Under the pieces are notes generated by a model. It searched no databases. It worked only from the letters and a program-made list of their open reading frames with translations, and was not told the origin of the DNA. Shown here piece after piece: positions 8,501 to 18,064 of a stretch of DNA of 64,000 nucleotides (the first letter of the stretch is position 1; each line of letters starts with the position of its first letter). Source of the stretch: Deinococcus sp. AB2017081 (GTDB lineage Bacteria > Deinococcota > Deinococci > Deinococcales > Deinococcaceae); the NCBI RefSeq assembly GCF_034440735.1, contig NZ_CP140098.1:1109501-1173500 (forward strand), read 5' to 3'. The position numbers and the translations under genes were made by a program.

Positions 8501-9265
8501 ATGCTGATCCAGCCACGTGTAGCTCAAATCGTCTCTGCTGAACCGCCGGTTGTGCTGGGCGGCCCGCTCTCGCTGACCCTGTCGGCCCGGAGGGTCGTGC
8601 GCCTGCTGGCCGTCACCATGATCGTCCTCGTGCTGTGCAGTGCCCTCGCCACGTGGATGGAACGGACGCTGGGCGACTTCCCCGGCCGGGATCTGTTCGG
8701 CGACCTGTTCCAGGTCAGTGCAGAGGCCAACATGCCGGCCCTGTTCTCCGGGATCATCCTGGCTGTCGCCGCCGCCCTGATGGGCGTGATCGGCCTGGCG
8801 CGGCGGGCGGCCGGCGCGCCGCTGGCCCGGACGTGGCTGACCTTCGCCGGGGTGCTCGCGTACCTGTCGGTGGACGAGGTCGCGCAGATCCACGACCGCA
8901 CGACCATGGGCATGCGGCAGCTGGTGGGAGACGTCGGGATTCTGCACTACTCGTGGATCGCACTCTACGCCGTGGTGGTCGTCGTCGTCGGTGTCCTGAG
9001 CATCGCCTTCCTGCGCCACCTGCCGGCAGGCACCCGCAACCGCCTGATCCTGGCGGGGTTCCTGTACGTCCTGGGCGCCATGGGCCTCGAGGCCGTCGAG
9101 GGCCTGCTGGAGTTCTCCGGGCAGTACCGTTCGCTGGCCATGCCGATCCTCGTGCACATCGAGGAGACCCTGGAGATGGGCTCGGTGATCCTCGTCATCG
9201 CCACGCTGCTGTCGTACATGAAGGCGCAACTTCCGGGCCTGCGGATCACGGCTGCCATGGAGTGA
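8501..9265 (+). CDS. unknown six-helix membrane protein
   Basis: 254 residues; I do not recognise a named family. The start ATG 8501 has AAGGAG seven bases upstream. There are six likely membrane segments, near residues 33-53, 80-100, 107-124, 149-169, 182-202 and 217-238. Polar residues sit at or inside helix ends: SVDEVAQIHDR after helix 3, HYSW before helix 4, GLEAVEG in helix 5 and HIEETLEMG at helix 6. Such a pattern of Asp/Glu/His at the membrane surface is seen in membrane metal-dependent hydrolases and in some transporters, but no function can be named. It is transcribed alone and followed by a strong hairpin. Confidence 0.8.
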   Translation: MLIQPRVAQIVSAEPPVVLGGPLSLTLSARRVVRLLAVTMIVLVLCSALATWMERTLGDFPGRDLFGDLFQVSAEANMPALFSGIILAVAAALMGVIGLARRAAGAPLARTWLTFAGVLAYLSVDEVAQIHDRTTMGMRQLVGDVGILHYSWIALYAVVVVVVGVLSIAFLRHLPAGTRNRLILAGFLYVLGAMGLEAVEGLLEFSGQYRSLAMPILVHIEETLEMGSVILVIATLLSYMKAQLPGLRITAAME

Positions 9266-9288
9266 CGACAAGTGCGGTAGTGACGCCA

Positions 9289-9321
9289 GCCGTGCCGGCC
9301 AGATCTCCTGGCCGGCACGGC
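9289..9321. terminator. strong hairpin after the six-helix membrane protein gene
   Basis: Perfect 14-base stem: 9289-9302 pairs with 9308-9321 across a 5-base loop. It is followed by CTGTTGCC rather than a T-run. Located 24 bases after the stop codon. Confidence 0.7.
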
Positions 9322-9449
9322 CTGTTGCCTGCCCCGCAGACATCCGGCCCGGCAGGAGAGTGCCTGTCACCCGTCAGACGACCGTCAAGTGAGGCGGACA
9401 GACTGGCGGCGTGTGTGCCGGCGATCCACCCTGCGCCCCTCACGGCGAC

Positions 9450-9465
9450 TTCACCCGTCGGTGAA
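9450..9465. promoter_or_regulatory. dyad TTCACC-CGTC-GGTGAA before the TPR gene
   Basis: Perfect 6-base inverted repeat about 95 bases upstream of the TPR gene start. It could be an operator or a small leader hairpin; no regulator is known. Confidence 0.3.
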
Positions 9466-9560
9466 GCGCGTTCCCGTATCATGCCATCATGTCCCACCCG
9501 GGCAGGCTGTGCGCTGGGTTACCCAGCGGCCCGTCGCCTGATCCCCACGGAGGTTTCCGA

Positions 9561-10745
9561 GTGAATTTACGCCCTACCCTCATCAGCCTGCTGGCGCTGG
9601 GTGCGCCGCTGGGTGCCGCGCGTGCCCAGACCCCGCCAGCCGCGCCGCCGGCCCAGACCGCGCCGGCCCCGGCGGTTCCTGCCGCCCCCCAGACGCGGCC
9701 CATTCCAGCGGCGAACTACGTGGCGACGGGCGTGTTCTACTACGAACAGGGCAAATACGACGAGGCGTACGTGGCCTTCCGCGCCGCATCGGAACTGGAT
9801 CCGCGCAATGTCAACGCCCTGCTGGGTCTGGGACGCACGCAGGTGAAACTGCGGCTGTACAGCGCCGCCACCGAGACCCTCAAGCGCCTGATCGCGATCG
9901 ACAGCCGCAACATCAGTGCGTACATCGCCCTGTCGCAGGCGTACCAGCAGCAGTACATCGGTGCCGGCGACCGGGCCAGCGTGACCGGCAACCTGAACGA
10001 GGCCCTGCGCGTCCTGGCCGACGCCGAGACCCTGGCGCAGGCGCAGTCGGGCACCGACCGGAACGTCAGCCTGAGCAAGGTGTGGAACGAGCGCGGCTAC
10101 GTCTACAAGCTCCAGGGCGACGGCCCTCAGGCCATCGACGCGTTCAAGCAGGCGAGCAGCCTGAACCCGGACAACTCGATCTTCCTGTACAACCTGGGCG
10201 ACATGTACTACGCGACCGGGAACCTCCCGCTGGCGCTGGACTACCTGCAGCAGGCGGTGATCGCCGATCCGCGAGACTCCTTCAACCGTGCGTACTACGC
10301 CAAGCTGCTGGCCCTGAGCGGCAACGTCTCGGCGGCCCGCCCCGAGGCGGCGCAGGCGGCGAAACTCGCGCCGAACAACGCCTACGCGGTCGGGCAGTAC
10401 GGTGTGGTCAGCTATCTGGCCAAGGACACCGTCACGGCAGCCGCGCAGCTGAATGCCGCCGTGAAGCTCGACCCCCTGCGCTACCCGGAGTTCTACTACT
10501 ACCTGGGCCGCCTGAATCTGGACGCCGGTGACCTGAAGTCTGCCCGTGAGAACCTGACGCGGGCCGCTGCGCTGGGCAGCAGCACGCCCGAATACGCGTA
10601 CTACCTGGGCCTGAGCTACGAGCGTGGCGCCGGTCAGGTCGCCCCGGACCGCGTCAAGGCCCGCGAGAACTACCAGCGCGCCCTGAAACTGAACCCGAAC
10701 TACAAGCCCGCCCAGGACGGTCTGGCCCGCGTCGGCACGAGCTGA
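9561..10745 (+). CDS. secreted tetratricopeptide-repeat protein
   Basis: 394 residues from GTG 9561, which has CGGAGG seven bases upstream and opens directly into a signal peptide ([21 protein letters not shown]). A Pro/Ala-rich linker follows (residues about 24-52). Then there are about eight TPR units with the usual helix pattern, for example [65 protein letters not shown] and [19 protein letters not shown]. TPRs are protein-protein scaffolds; the location is likely the periplasm or outer surface. No enzymatic domain. It is transcribed alone and ends at a strong hairpin. A role in envelope assembly is an inference. Confidence 0.85.
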   Translation: MNLRPTLISLLALGAPLGAARAQTPPAAPPAQTAPAPAVPAAPQTRPIPAANYVATGVFYYEQGKYDEAYVAFRAASELDPRNVNALLGLGRTQVKLRLYSAATETLKRLIAIDSRNISAYIALSQAYQQQYIGAGDRASVTGNLNEALRVLADAETLAQAQSGTDRNVSLSKVWNERGYVYKLQGDGPQAIDAFKQASSLNPDNSIFLYNLGDMYYATGNLPLALDYLQQAVIADPRDSFNRAYYAKLLALSGNVSAARPEAAQAAKLAPNNAYAVGQYGVVSYLAKDTVTAAAQLNAAVKLDPLRYPEFYYYLGRLNLDAGDLKSARENLTRAAALGSSTPEYAYYLGLSYERGAGQVAPDRVKARENYQRALKLNPNYKPAQDGLARVGTS

Positions 10746-10757
10746 CTGACTGATATT

Positions 10758-10794
10758 GCAGAGGAGCCGCTCCAGACCGGGGCGGCTCCTCTGC
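10758..10794. terminator. hairpin after the TPR gene
   Basis: Perfect 13-base stem (10758-10770 with 10782-10794) and an 11-base loop, followed by GTTGATG. It starts 13 bases after the stop codon. Confidence 0.7.
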
Positions 10795-10809
10795 GTTGAT
10801 GTGGCCTTG

Positions 10810-10931
10810 GAGCATTTGTCCAAATGACAGCATCAGACCAACAGCGTCTGATGCTTCCATTCTTCCAGATCCTCAGTCAAAGTCACTCGCTCCGCTCGGT
10901 CATAAAGAAGGGATCTTGATGACAAATGCTC
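10810..10931. repeat. 122-base element with 11-base terminal inverted repeats
   Basis: GAGCATTTGTC at 10810-10820 and GACAAATGCTC at 10921-10931 are perfect inverse copies. Inside are a palindrome CATTTG-TC-CAAATG (10813-10826), a 10-base hairpin AGCATCAGAC/GTCTGATGCT (10829-10838, 10846-10855) and a stretch CACTCGCTCCGCTCGGT (10884-10900) similar to the inverse of 1568-1584. The right end touches the stop codon of livF. It looks like a small non-autonomous element or a dispersed repeat; no ORF. Confidence 0.5.
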
Positions 10932-11637
10932 TATCCGCCCAGATAGGCGTGCAGCACGCGCTCGTCATTGACCAGTTCGGCACTGTTGCCGTTGAAGGTC
11001 ATCTGCCCGGCCTCCAGCACGTACGTGCGGTGCGAGGCGTTCATGGCGAGCCGGGCATTCTGCTCGACCAGCAGGATGGTCACGCCCTGCGCGTTCAGGT
11101 CGCGGATGATACTGAAGATCTCCCGCACGATGATGGGGGCCAGGCCCAGCGACGGCTCGTCGAGCAGCAGCAGCCGGGGGCGGCTCATCAGGGCGCGGGC
11201 GATGGCGAGCATCTGCTGCTCCCCGCCGGACAGGGTGCCCGCCAGCTGGTTGCGGCGTTCGCCCAGACGCGGGAAACGCTCGTACATCTCGGAGACGTCG
11301 GTCTTCACGGCCGGGCCGCTGCGGGTGTAGGCCCCCAGCTCCAGATTGTCCTGCACGCTCTGCCGCGCCAGCACCTGTCGCCCCTCTGGGCTCTGCGCGA
11401 TGCCCAGTTTCACGGCCTCGTCGGCGGGCACCCGCGTGATGTCGCGCCCCGCGAAGCGCACGCTGCCCGACACCGGCCTCAGCAGCCGCGACACGGCCCG
11501 CAGCGTGGTCGTCTTGCCCGCCCCGTTCGCGCCGATCAGCGTGACGACCTCGCCCTCCTCGACGGTCAGCGACAGGCCGCGCACCGCCTGGATCGCGCCG
11601 TAGTTGACGCTCAGGTTCTCGATTTCAAGCAGGGGCA

Positions 11638-11638
<1 letters not shown>
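10931..11638 (-). CDS. livF: branched-chain amino acid ABC transporter ATP-binding protein LivF
   Basis: 235 residues. One of two ATPases of the Liv/HAAT importer for leucine, isoleucine and valine or related amino acids; sits on the cytoplasmic side. Walker A GANGAGKTT, Q-loop, signature LSGGEQQMLAIARALM, Walker B LLLLDEPSLGLAP and the H-loop replaced by LLVEQNAR as is typical of LivF. ATG 11638 is preferred over GTG 11641 because GGAGG lies six bases upstream of it. The start overlaps the livG stop, so the genes are translationally coupled. Confidence 0.95.
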
Positions 11639-13322
<1,684 letters not shown>

Positions 13323-13458
13323 GACATCTCCGGGCTGTTCCGTGGTCGTTGGCGGAACAGCCCCGACCGACGGGAGAGGGAGCAACGACGGGTTTCGCGG
13401 AATGTAGGACTGCCCGGTGCTGTCCTGGGCAGGTCGGAATGGAGCGAAAGCCGTCGCA

Positions 13459-14433
<975 letters not shown>

Positions 14434-14554
14434 GTGTCTCCTTTCAGACGAACGCCGCCAGCGTCCGTGGGGGGCTGACGGCGGAGGGCAGTGGGCTCCG
14501 TTCGGGGGCCACGGACGCGACGGGACGTGCCCGCGGCCCCCCGCCCACCGCTCC

Positions 14555-15709
14555 TTACTTCAGGTACACGAAGGAACCGGTCTTCGCGTCCTTCATCTTG
14601 ATCTGCGCCACGTAGAACTCGGCCTGGTTGACCTCGCCCTCCTTGTCGAAGGAGATGGGGCCCAGGGGCGTGTTGTACTTGCCGGCCAGGATCTGCCTGT
14701 TCAGCTCGACACGCAGGGCGGGCAGCTCCCAGGTGTTCAGCTTCTTCTTGCGGTCGATGACCCGCAGCGCCTCGACCATGACCTGCACGCCGGCGTAGGC
14801 CTGGGCGGCGAACTGCGGCGGGGCCTTCTTGTACTGGGCGGTGTAGTCCTTGACGAAGACCTGGTTGGCGGCGCTGGCCTGTGCGGGGCTGTAGGCCTGG
14901 GCGATGATCACGCCGTCGCACAGCTGCTGGCACACCGGGAACATGTTGCTGGTGTTCAGGCCGTTGCCGCCGATGATCAGGCCCTTGTAGCCCAGCTGCC
15001 GCAGCTGCTTGACGAGGTTCCCGCCGTCGGCCGCGAGGCCGGAGATGATCACGAGCTGCACGTTCGAATTCAGGACGGCCGTGACCTGGGTGGTGAAGTC
15101 CGTGTCGGTCGTCTGGAACTTCTGCACGGTGGCGACGTTCAGGCCCTGGGCCTTGGCGGTCTCCTGGAAGGTGCCGGTCTCGCTGGTGGAGAAGGCGTCG
15201 TTCTGCGCGTACAGCACGGCCACGTTCTTGATCTTGGGATCGAGCTTCAGCGCCTGTTTGACGGCATTGGGCGCGACCACGGCGACCGGCGCAGACACGC
15301 GGGCGATGAAGTCCCCGATCTGCGGGATGTTCTTGGCGGTGTTGCTCGGGCCCAGCACCGGCACCCTGGCGCGGTCGGCGATCGGGTCGGACGCGAAGGC
15401 CTGCTGCGACAGGGTCGGCCCGACGATGCCCAGCACGCGATCCTTGGTGATCAGGTTCTGGAAGGCGTTGATGGCCCCGGCCTCGTCGCCGCCGGTGTCC
15501 TGGAACACGAGCTTGAAGGGGGTGCCGTTGATCCCGCCACGGGCATTGAGGTACTTCTCGGCGAATTTCGCGCCGATGACCTGTTCCTGGCCGAGCAGCG
15601 CGGTGTTGCTGGTCTGGGCGACCGCGACGCCGATCACGATGCTATCGACCTTCTGCGCCTGCGAGACGCCGAGGGACAGGACGAGGGTGGCCGTCAGGAT
15701 TCGCTGCAT
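14555..15709 (-). CDS. livJ: branched-chain amino acid ABC transporter substrate-binding protein
   Basis: 384 residues with a signal peptide (MQRILTATLVLSLGVSQAQ) and a type I periplasmic binding fold: IVIGVAVAQTSNTALLGQE, AEKYLNARGGINGTPFKLVFQDTGGDE, GIVGPTLSQQAFASDPIADR and the linker region AYSPAQASAANQVFVKDYTAQYKK. It binds the amino acid in the periplasm and delivers it to LivHM. The start is ATG 15709, with AAGGAG eight bases upstream. First gene of the liv unit, 121 bases ahead of livH. Preceded by a good promoter. Which amino acid it prefers cannot be read from the sequence. Confidence 0.93.
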   Translation of the reverse strand: MQRILTATLVLSLGVSQAQKVDSIVIGVAVAQTSNTALLGQEQVIGAKFAEKYLNARGGINGTPFKLVFQDTGGDEAGAINAFQNLITKDRVLGIVGPTLSQQAFASDPIADRARVPVLGPSNTAKNIPQIGDFIARVSAPVAVVAPNAVKQALKLDPKIKNVAVLYAQNDAFSTSETGTFQETAKAQGLNVATVQKFQTTDTDFTTQVTAVLNSNVQLVIISGLAADGGNLVKQLRQLGYKGLIIGGNGLNTSNMFPVCQQLCDGVIIAQAYSPAQASAANQVFVKDYTAQYKKAPPQFAAQAYAGVQVMVEALRVIDRKKKLNTWELPALRVELNRQILAGKYNTPLGPISFDKEGEVNQAEFYVAQIKMKDAKTGSFVYLK

Positions 15710-15812
15710 GGAAACTCCTTGGGTCGCGCACCGGTGTCTCCGGGCGGACGCGGTGCTGCCGTTCCGGACGCGTGGCGCGAACACGGACGGGCTTGTGTTG
15801 AAGGACGACGTG

Positions 15813-15842
15813 AGTGTAGGCTGAGCCCACACTTTAAGTCAA
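15813..15842 (-). promoter_or_regulatory. livJ promoter
   Basis: On the minus strand, TTGACT (plus 15837-15842) and TACACT (plus 15813-15818) are separated by 18 bases, a good vegetative-type promoter about 100 bases ahead of the livJ start. Confidence 0.65.
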
Positions 15843-15863
15843 CTGTTTGAATGTTCAGATCAA

Positions 15864-15876
15864 TGTACTGAGTACA
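15864..15876. promoter_or_regulatory. perfect palindrome TGTACT-G-AGTACA, candidate GntR/FadR-type operator
   Basis: A 13-base perfect palindrome 22 bases upstream of the livJ -35 box and 27 bases ahead of the start of the divergent HAMP-gntR unit. FadR-group regulators bind short palindromes of the form TNGTNNNACNA. The nearby GntR regulator is the natural candidate to bind here and control both directions. Binding is inferred. Confidence 0.5.
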
Positions 15877-15902
15877 ACGCTCTGGGCGCCCCAGGAGTCC
15901 GC

Positions 15903-16871
15903 ATGACTGTCACGACCACCCCTGCCCCGCTGGCCCTTCCCCGTGTGCCCCGCCGCGTGGGCCTGCACACCAAGGCGCTGTTGACCACGGTGCTGCCGGT
16001 GCTGGCGCTGGGTCTGCTGACCGCCGTGATCCTGACCGTGCAGCGCCGCGCGGAACTGGGCACCATCAACCGTGCCCTGGGGCAGACCGTGTCGAGCCTG
16101 CTGGCATCCACCCTGGACGTGCAGGATCTGAACCTCGTGGACACGCAGCTGCGGGCGGCCGTCGCCCCGCCCAGCGTGGCCTTCGTGGACGTGCAGCCCG
16201 CCGGGGACGCGCCGCGCTACTTCACTTCCGACGACCGCGAGAGCGACTGGGTGCTGCGCCCCGCGCTGGACGCCTTCCTGAGGGAGCAGCCCGGCCGCAC
16301 CCAGTTCACATGGCACGACACCCGTGCCGACGCCTACCGCGCCGCCCTGAGCGGCCTGCAGCCCGGCACGCCTGACAGTGTCCGCGAGCACCTGCAGGCC
16401 CGGGTCGAGGCCCTGAGCGCCACGCAGGGGCAGGCGACCGCGTATCAGGTCACGCAGGTGGGCGTGTACGAGACGCCGGCGGGTTCCCGTGCCCTGCAGT
16501 TTCCCGGCGATGCCCAGCCGCCGGGCACGCTGCTGTTCCACCTCACCATCGGGGTCACGCTGGGGGAGCTGAACGCGGCGCTGGCGCGGCAACTCCAGCT
16601 GGTGCTGCTGGCATGTGCGGCGATTGCGCTGTTGGCCGCCGCAGTCGCGTGGCGCTCAGTCCGCCGGCTGGTGCGCGTCATCATCGCCATCACGGCGGCC
16701 GCACAGCATGCCAGCCTGGGGCACCTGGGCGATCCCATCACTGTGAAGTCCGGCGGGCGGCCTGACGAACTCACGGATCTGGTCACCGCCATCGAGCGCC
16801 TGCGGGTCAGTCTGCACCTCGCCCTGAGTCGGCTGCGGCCCGCCGGCCCGTCCACCGGCAAGGGACAGTGA
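15903..16871 (+). CDS. HAMP-domain membrane sensor without output domain
   Basis: 322 residues. A cytoplasmic start of about 25 residues, membrane helix 1 near 26-46 (ALLTTVLPVLALGLLTAVIL), an extracytoplasmic sensor domain of about 180 residues, helix 2 near 229-249 (LQLVLLACAAIALLAAAVAW), then a HAMP-like linker (SVRRLVRVIIAITAAAQHASLGHLG, DELTDLVTAIERLRVSL). The protein ends right after HAMP: no kinase, cyclase or chemoreceptor signalling domain. Four bases separate it from the GntR-type gene, so they form one unit, divergent from livJ. It may sense a ligand and pass the signal to another protein through its HAMP helices; the partner is unknown. Confidence 0.8.
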   Translation: MTVTTTPAPLALPRVPRRVGLHTKALLTTVLPVLALGLLTAVILTVQRRAELGTINRALGQTVSSLLASTLDVQDLNLVDTQLRAAVAPPSVAFVDVQPAGDAPRYFTSDDRESDWVLRPALDAFLREQPGRTQFTWHDTRADAYRAALSGLQPGTPDSVREHLQARVEALSATQGQATAYQVTQVGVYETPAGSRALQFPGDAQPPGTLLFHLTIGVTLGELNAALARQLQLVLLACAAIALLAAAVAWRSVRRLVRVIIAITAAAQHASLGHLGDPITVKSGGRPDELTDLVTAIERLRVSLHLALSRLRPAGPSTGKGQ

Positions 16872-16875
16872 CCCC

Positions 16876-17874
16876 GTGAGCACCGGCCCCGGCTCCATCA
16901 CCCCGGACGATCCCTTCCTGACCGGCCCGCTGGAGAAACGCTCGCTGGGCGAGCACATCGCGCAGCACATCCAGACCCTGCTGCTCGACGGTTCCATCCG
17001 CCCCGGCGACACGCTGCCCAGCCAGCGCGAACTGGCGCAGCGCTACGGCACGTCGGTGGCCGCCGTGCGCGAGGCCATCAGCATCCTGTCGGCAAGTGGC
17101 GTGCTGGACGCCCGGCCCGGTCGGGGCACCGTCATCCTGCCCGTCACGCAGCAGGCCCCCGGCATCAACCTGTGGCTCGGGGCCGTGCACGACGAGGCCG
17201 AGGCCCACGCCTTCCTCGACACGCGGCAGGCGCTGGAGCACTACACCATTGCCCGCACCGCGCGGCACGCCACGCCGGAGCAGCACGCCGACCTGCTGGA
17301 GCACCTGCACCGCATGCGCGACGCCCAGGGCGAACCCGAGGCCTTCATCCAGGCCGATCTGGCGCTGCACATGGCGATCGCCCAGGCCGCCGGGAATCCC
17401 GTGGTGCTGCGGCTGCTGCGGGCCATCCACATGCCGCTGGCGAACCTGCTGCGGGCCATCAGCACCGACCTGATGCTCAGCGGGCGCTTTCCCGCCCTGT
17501 ACACCACGCACGAGCACATCATCCACGGCATCATCCGCCGCGATCCGGCCGCTGCGACCGCCGCCTTTGACCACATGCTCGACCAGACCACCGAGGGCGG
17601 CACCCTGGAACGCGCCCTGGGTCACCCGGAGCGGCCCGAACCGCCGCTCGGCCCGGCCTTCCTGGAAGACCTGCACTGGAACCTGACCCGCCTGATCGGC
17701 CCCATGGCCGACGTCCTGATCCCTGAGGCCGCCAGCGAACTCGGCCTCGACCCCGACGCGATCACGCGCACGCACCTGGGCCGGTATCTGGGCAACCTGG
17801 CCAGACAGCTTCCCGACGGCAAGCAGGCCGAATGGGCCGCGCTGGGGGGGCTGCTGGAGAAACGGTACGGGTGA
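16876..17874 (+). CDS. GntR/FadR-type regulator with extra C-terminal DUF8082-like domain
   Basis: 332 residues from GTG 16876. Residues about 15-85 form the winged helix (QHIQTLLLDGSIRPGDTLPSQRELAQRYGTSVAAVREAISILSASGVLDARPGRGTVI). About 100-235 form the all-helical FadR/FCD ligand domain with metal-binding candidates (HMAIAQAAGNP, HEHIIHGIIRRD, AAFDHM). Unusually, about 90 further residues follow: LEDLHWNLTRLIGPMADVLI, then SELGLDP and LGRYLGNLARQLPDGKQAEW. These resemble the small LTRxIGPxA-type helical domain (DUF8082-like, from memory) found at the ends of signalling proteins. Probable regulator of its own unit and of livJ through the palindrome at 15864; this is inferred. Confidence 0.88.
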   Translation: MSTGPGSITPDDPFLTGPLEKRSLGEHIAQHIQTLLLDGSIRPGDTLPSQRELAQRYGTSVAAVREAISILSASGVLDARPGRGTVILPVTQQAPGINLWLGAVHDEAEAHAFLDTRQALEHYTIARTARHATPEQHADLLEHLHRMRDAQGEPEAFIQADLALHMAIAQAAGNPVVLRLLRAIHMPLANLLRAISTDLMLSGRFPALYTTHEHIIHGIIRRDPAAATAAFDHMLDQTTEGGTLERALGHPERPEPPLGPAFLEDLHWNLTRLIGPMADVLIPEAASELGLDPDAITRTHLGRYLGNLARQLPDGKQAEWAALGGLLEKRYG

Positions 17875-17922
17875 GGGAGGGGCTGTGGGCTATGAGGAGG
17901 GGCGGTGCTGATTCCGATGGTG

Positions 17923-18062
17923 CGGCGGGCTAACCCCTCTGCTACGCAGCTCTGCGATTCCGCCCCTGCGGGGCACCTCCCCTCAAGGGGAGGCAAGGAT
18001 GTGCTCGTTGGCTCCCCCCCAGGGGAGCTGGCCGCGTAGCGGACTGAGGGTTTAGCCCGCCC
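17923..18062. repeat. about 140-base palindromic intergenic repeat
   Basis: The ends are imperfect inverse copies: GCGGGCTAACCC near 17925 and GGTTTAGCCCGC near 18050, each followed inward by a GCTACGC/GCGTAGC match. The core holds CTCCCCTCAAGGGGAG (17979-17994) and GGCTCCCCCCCAGGGGAGC. This CCCCT-AAGGGG-rich type of element recurs between genes in many GC-rich bacteria. It fills almost the whole gap between the GntR gene and polX and ends next to the polX stop codon. No ORF. Confidence 0.6.
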
Positions 18063-18064
18063 CG

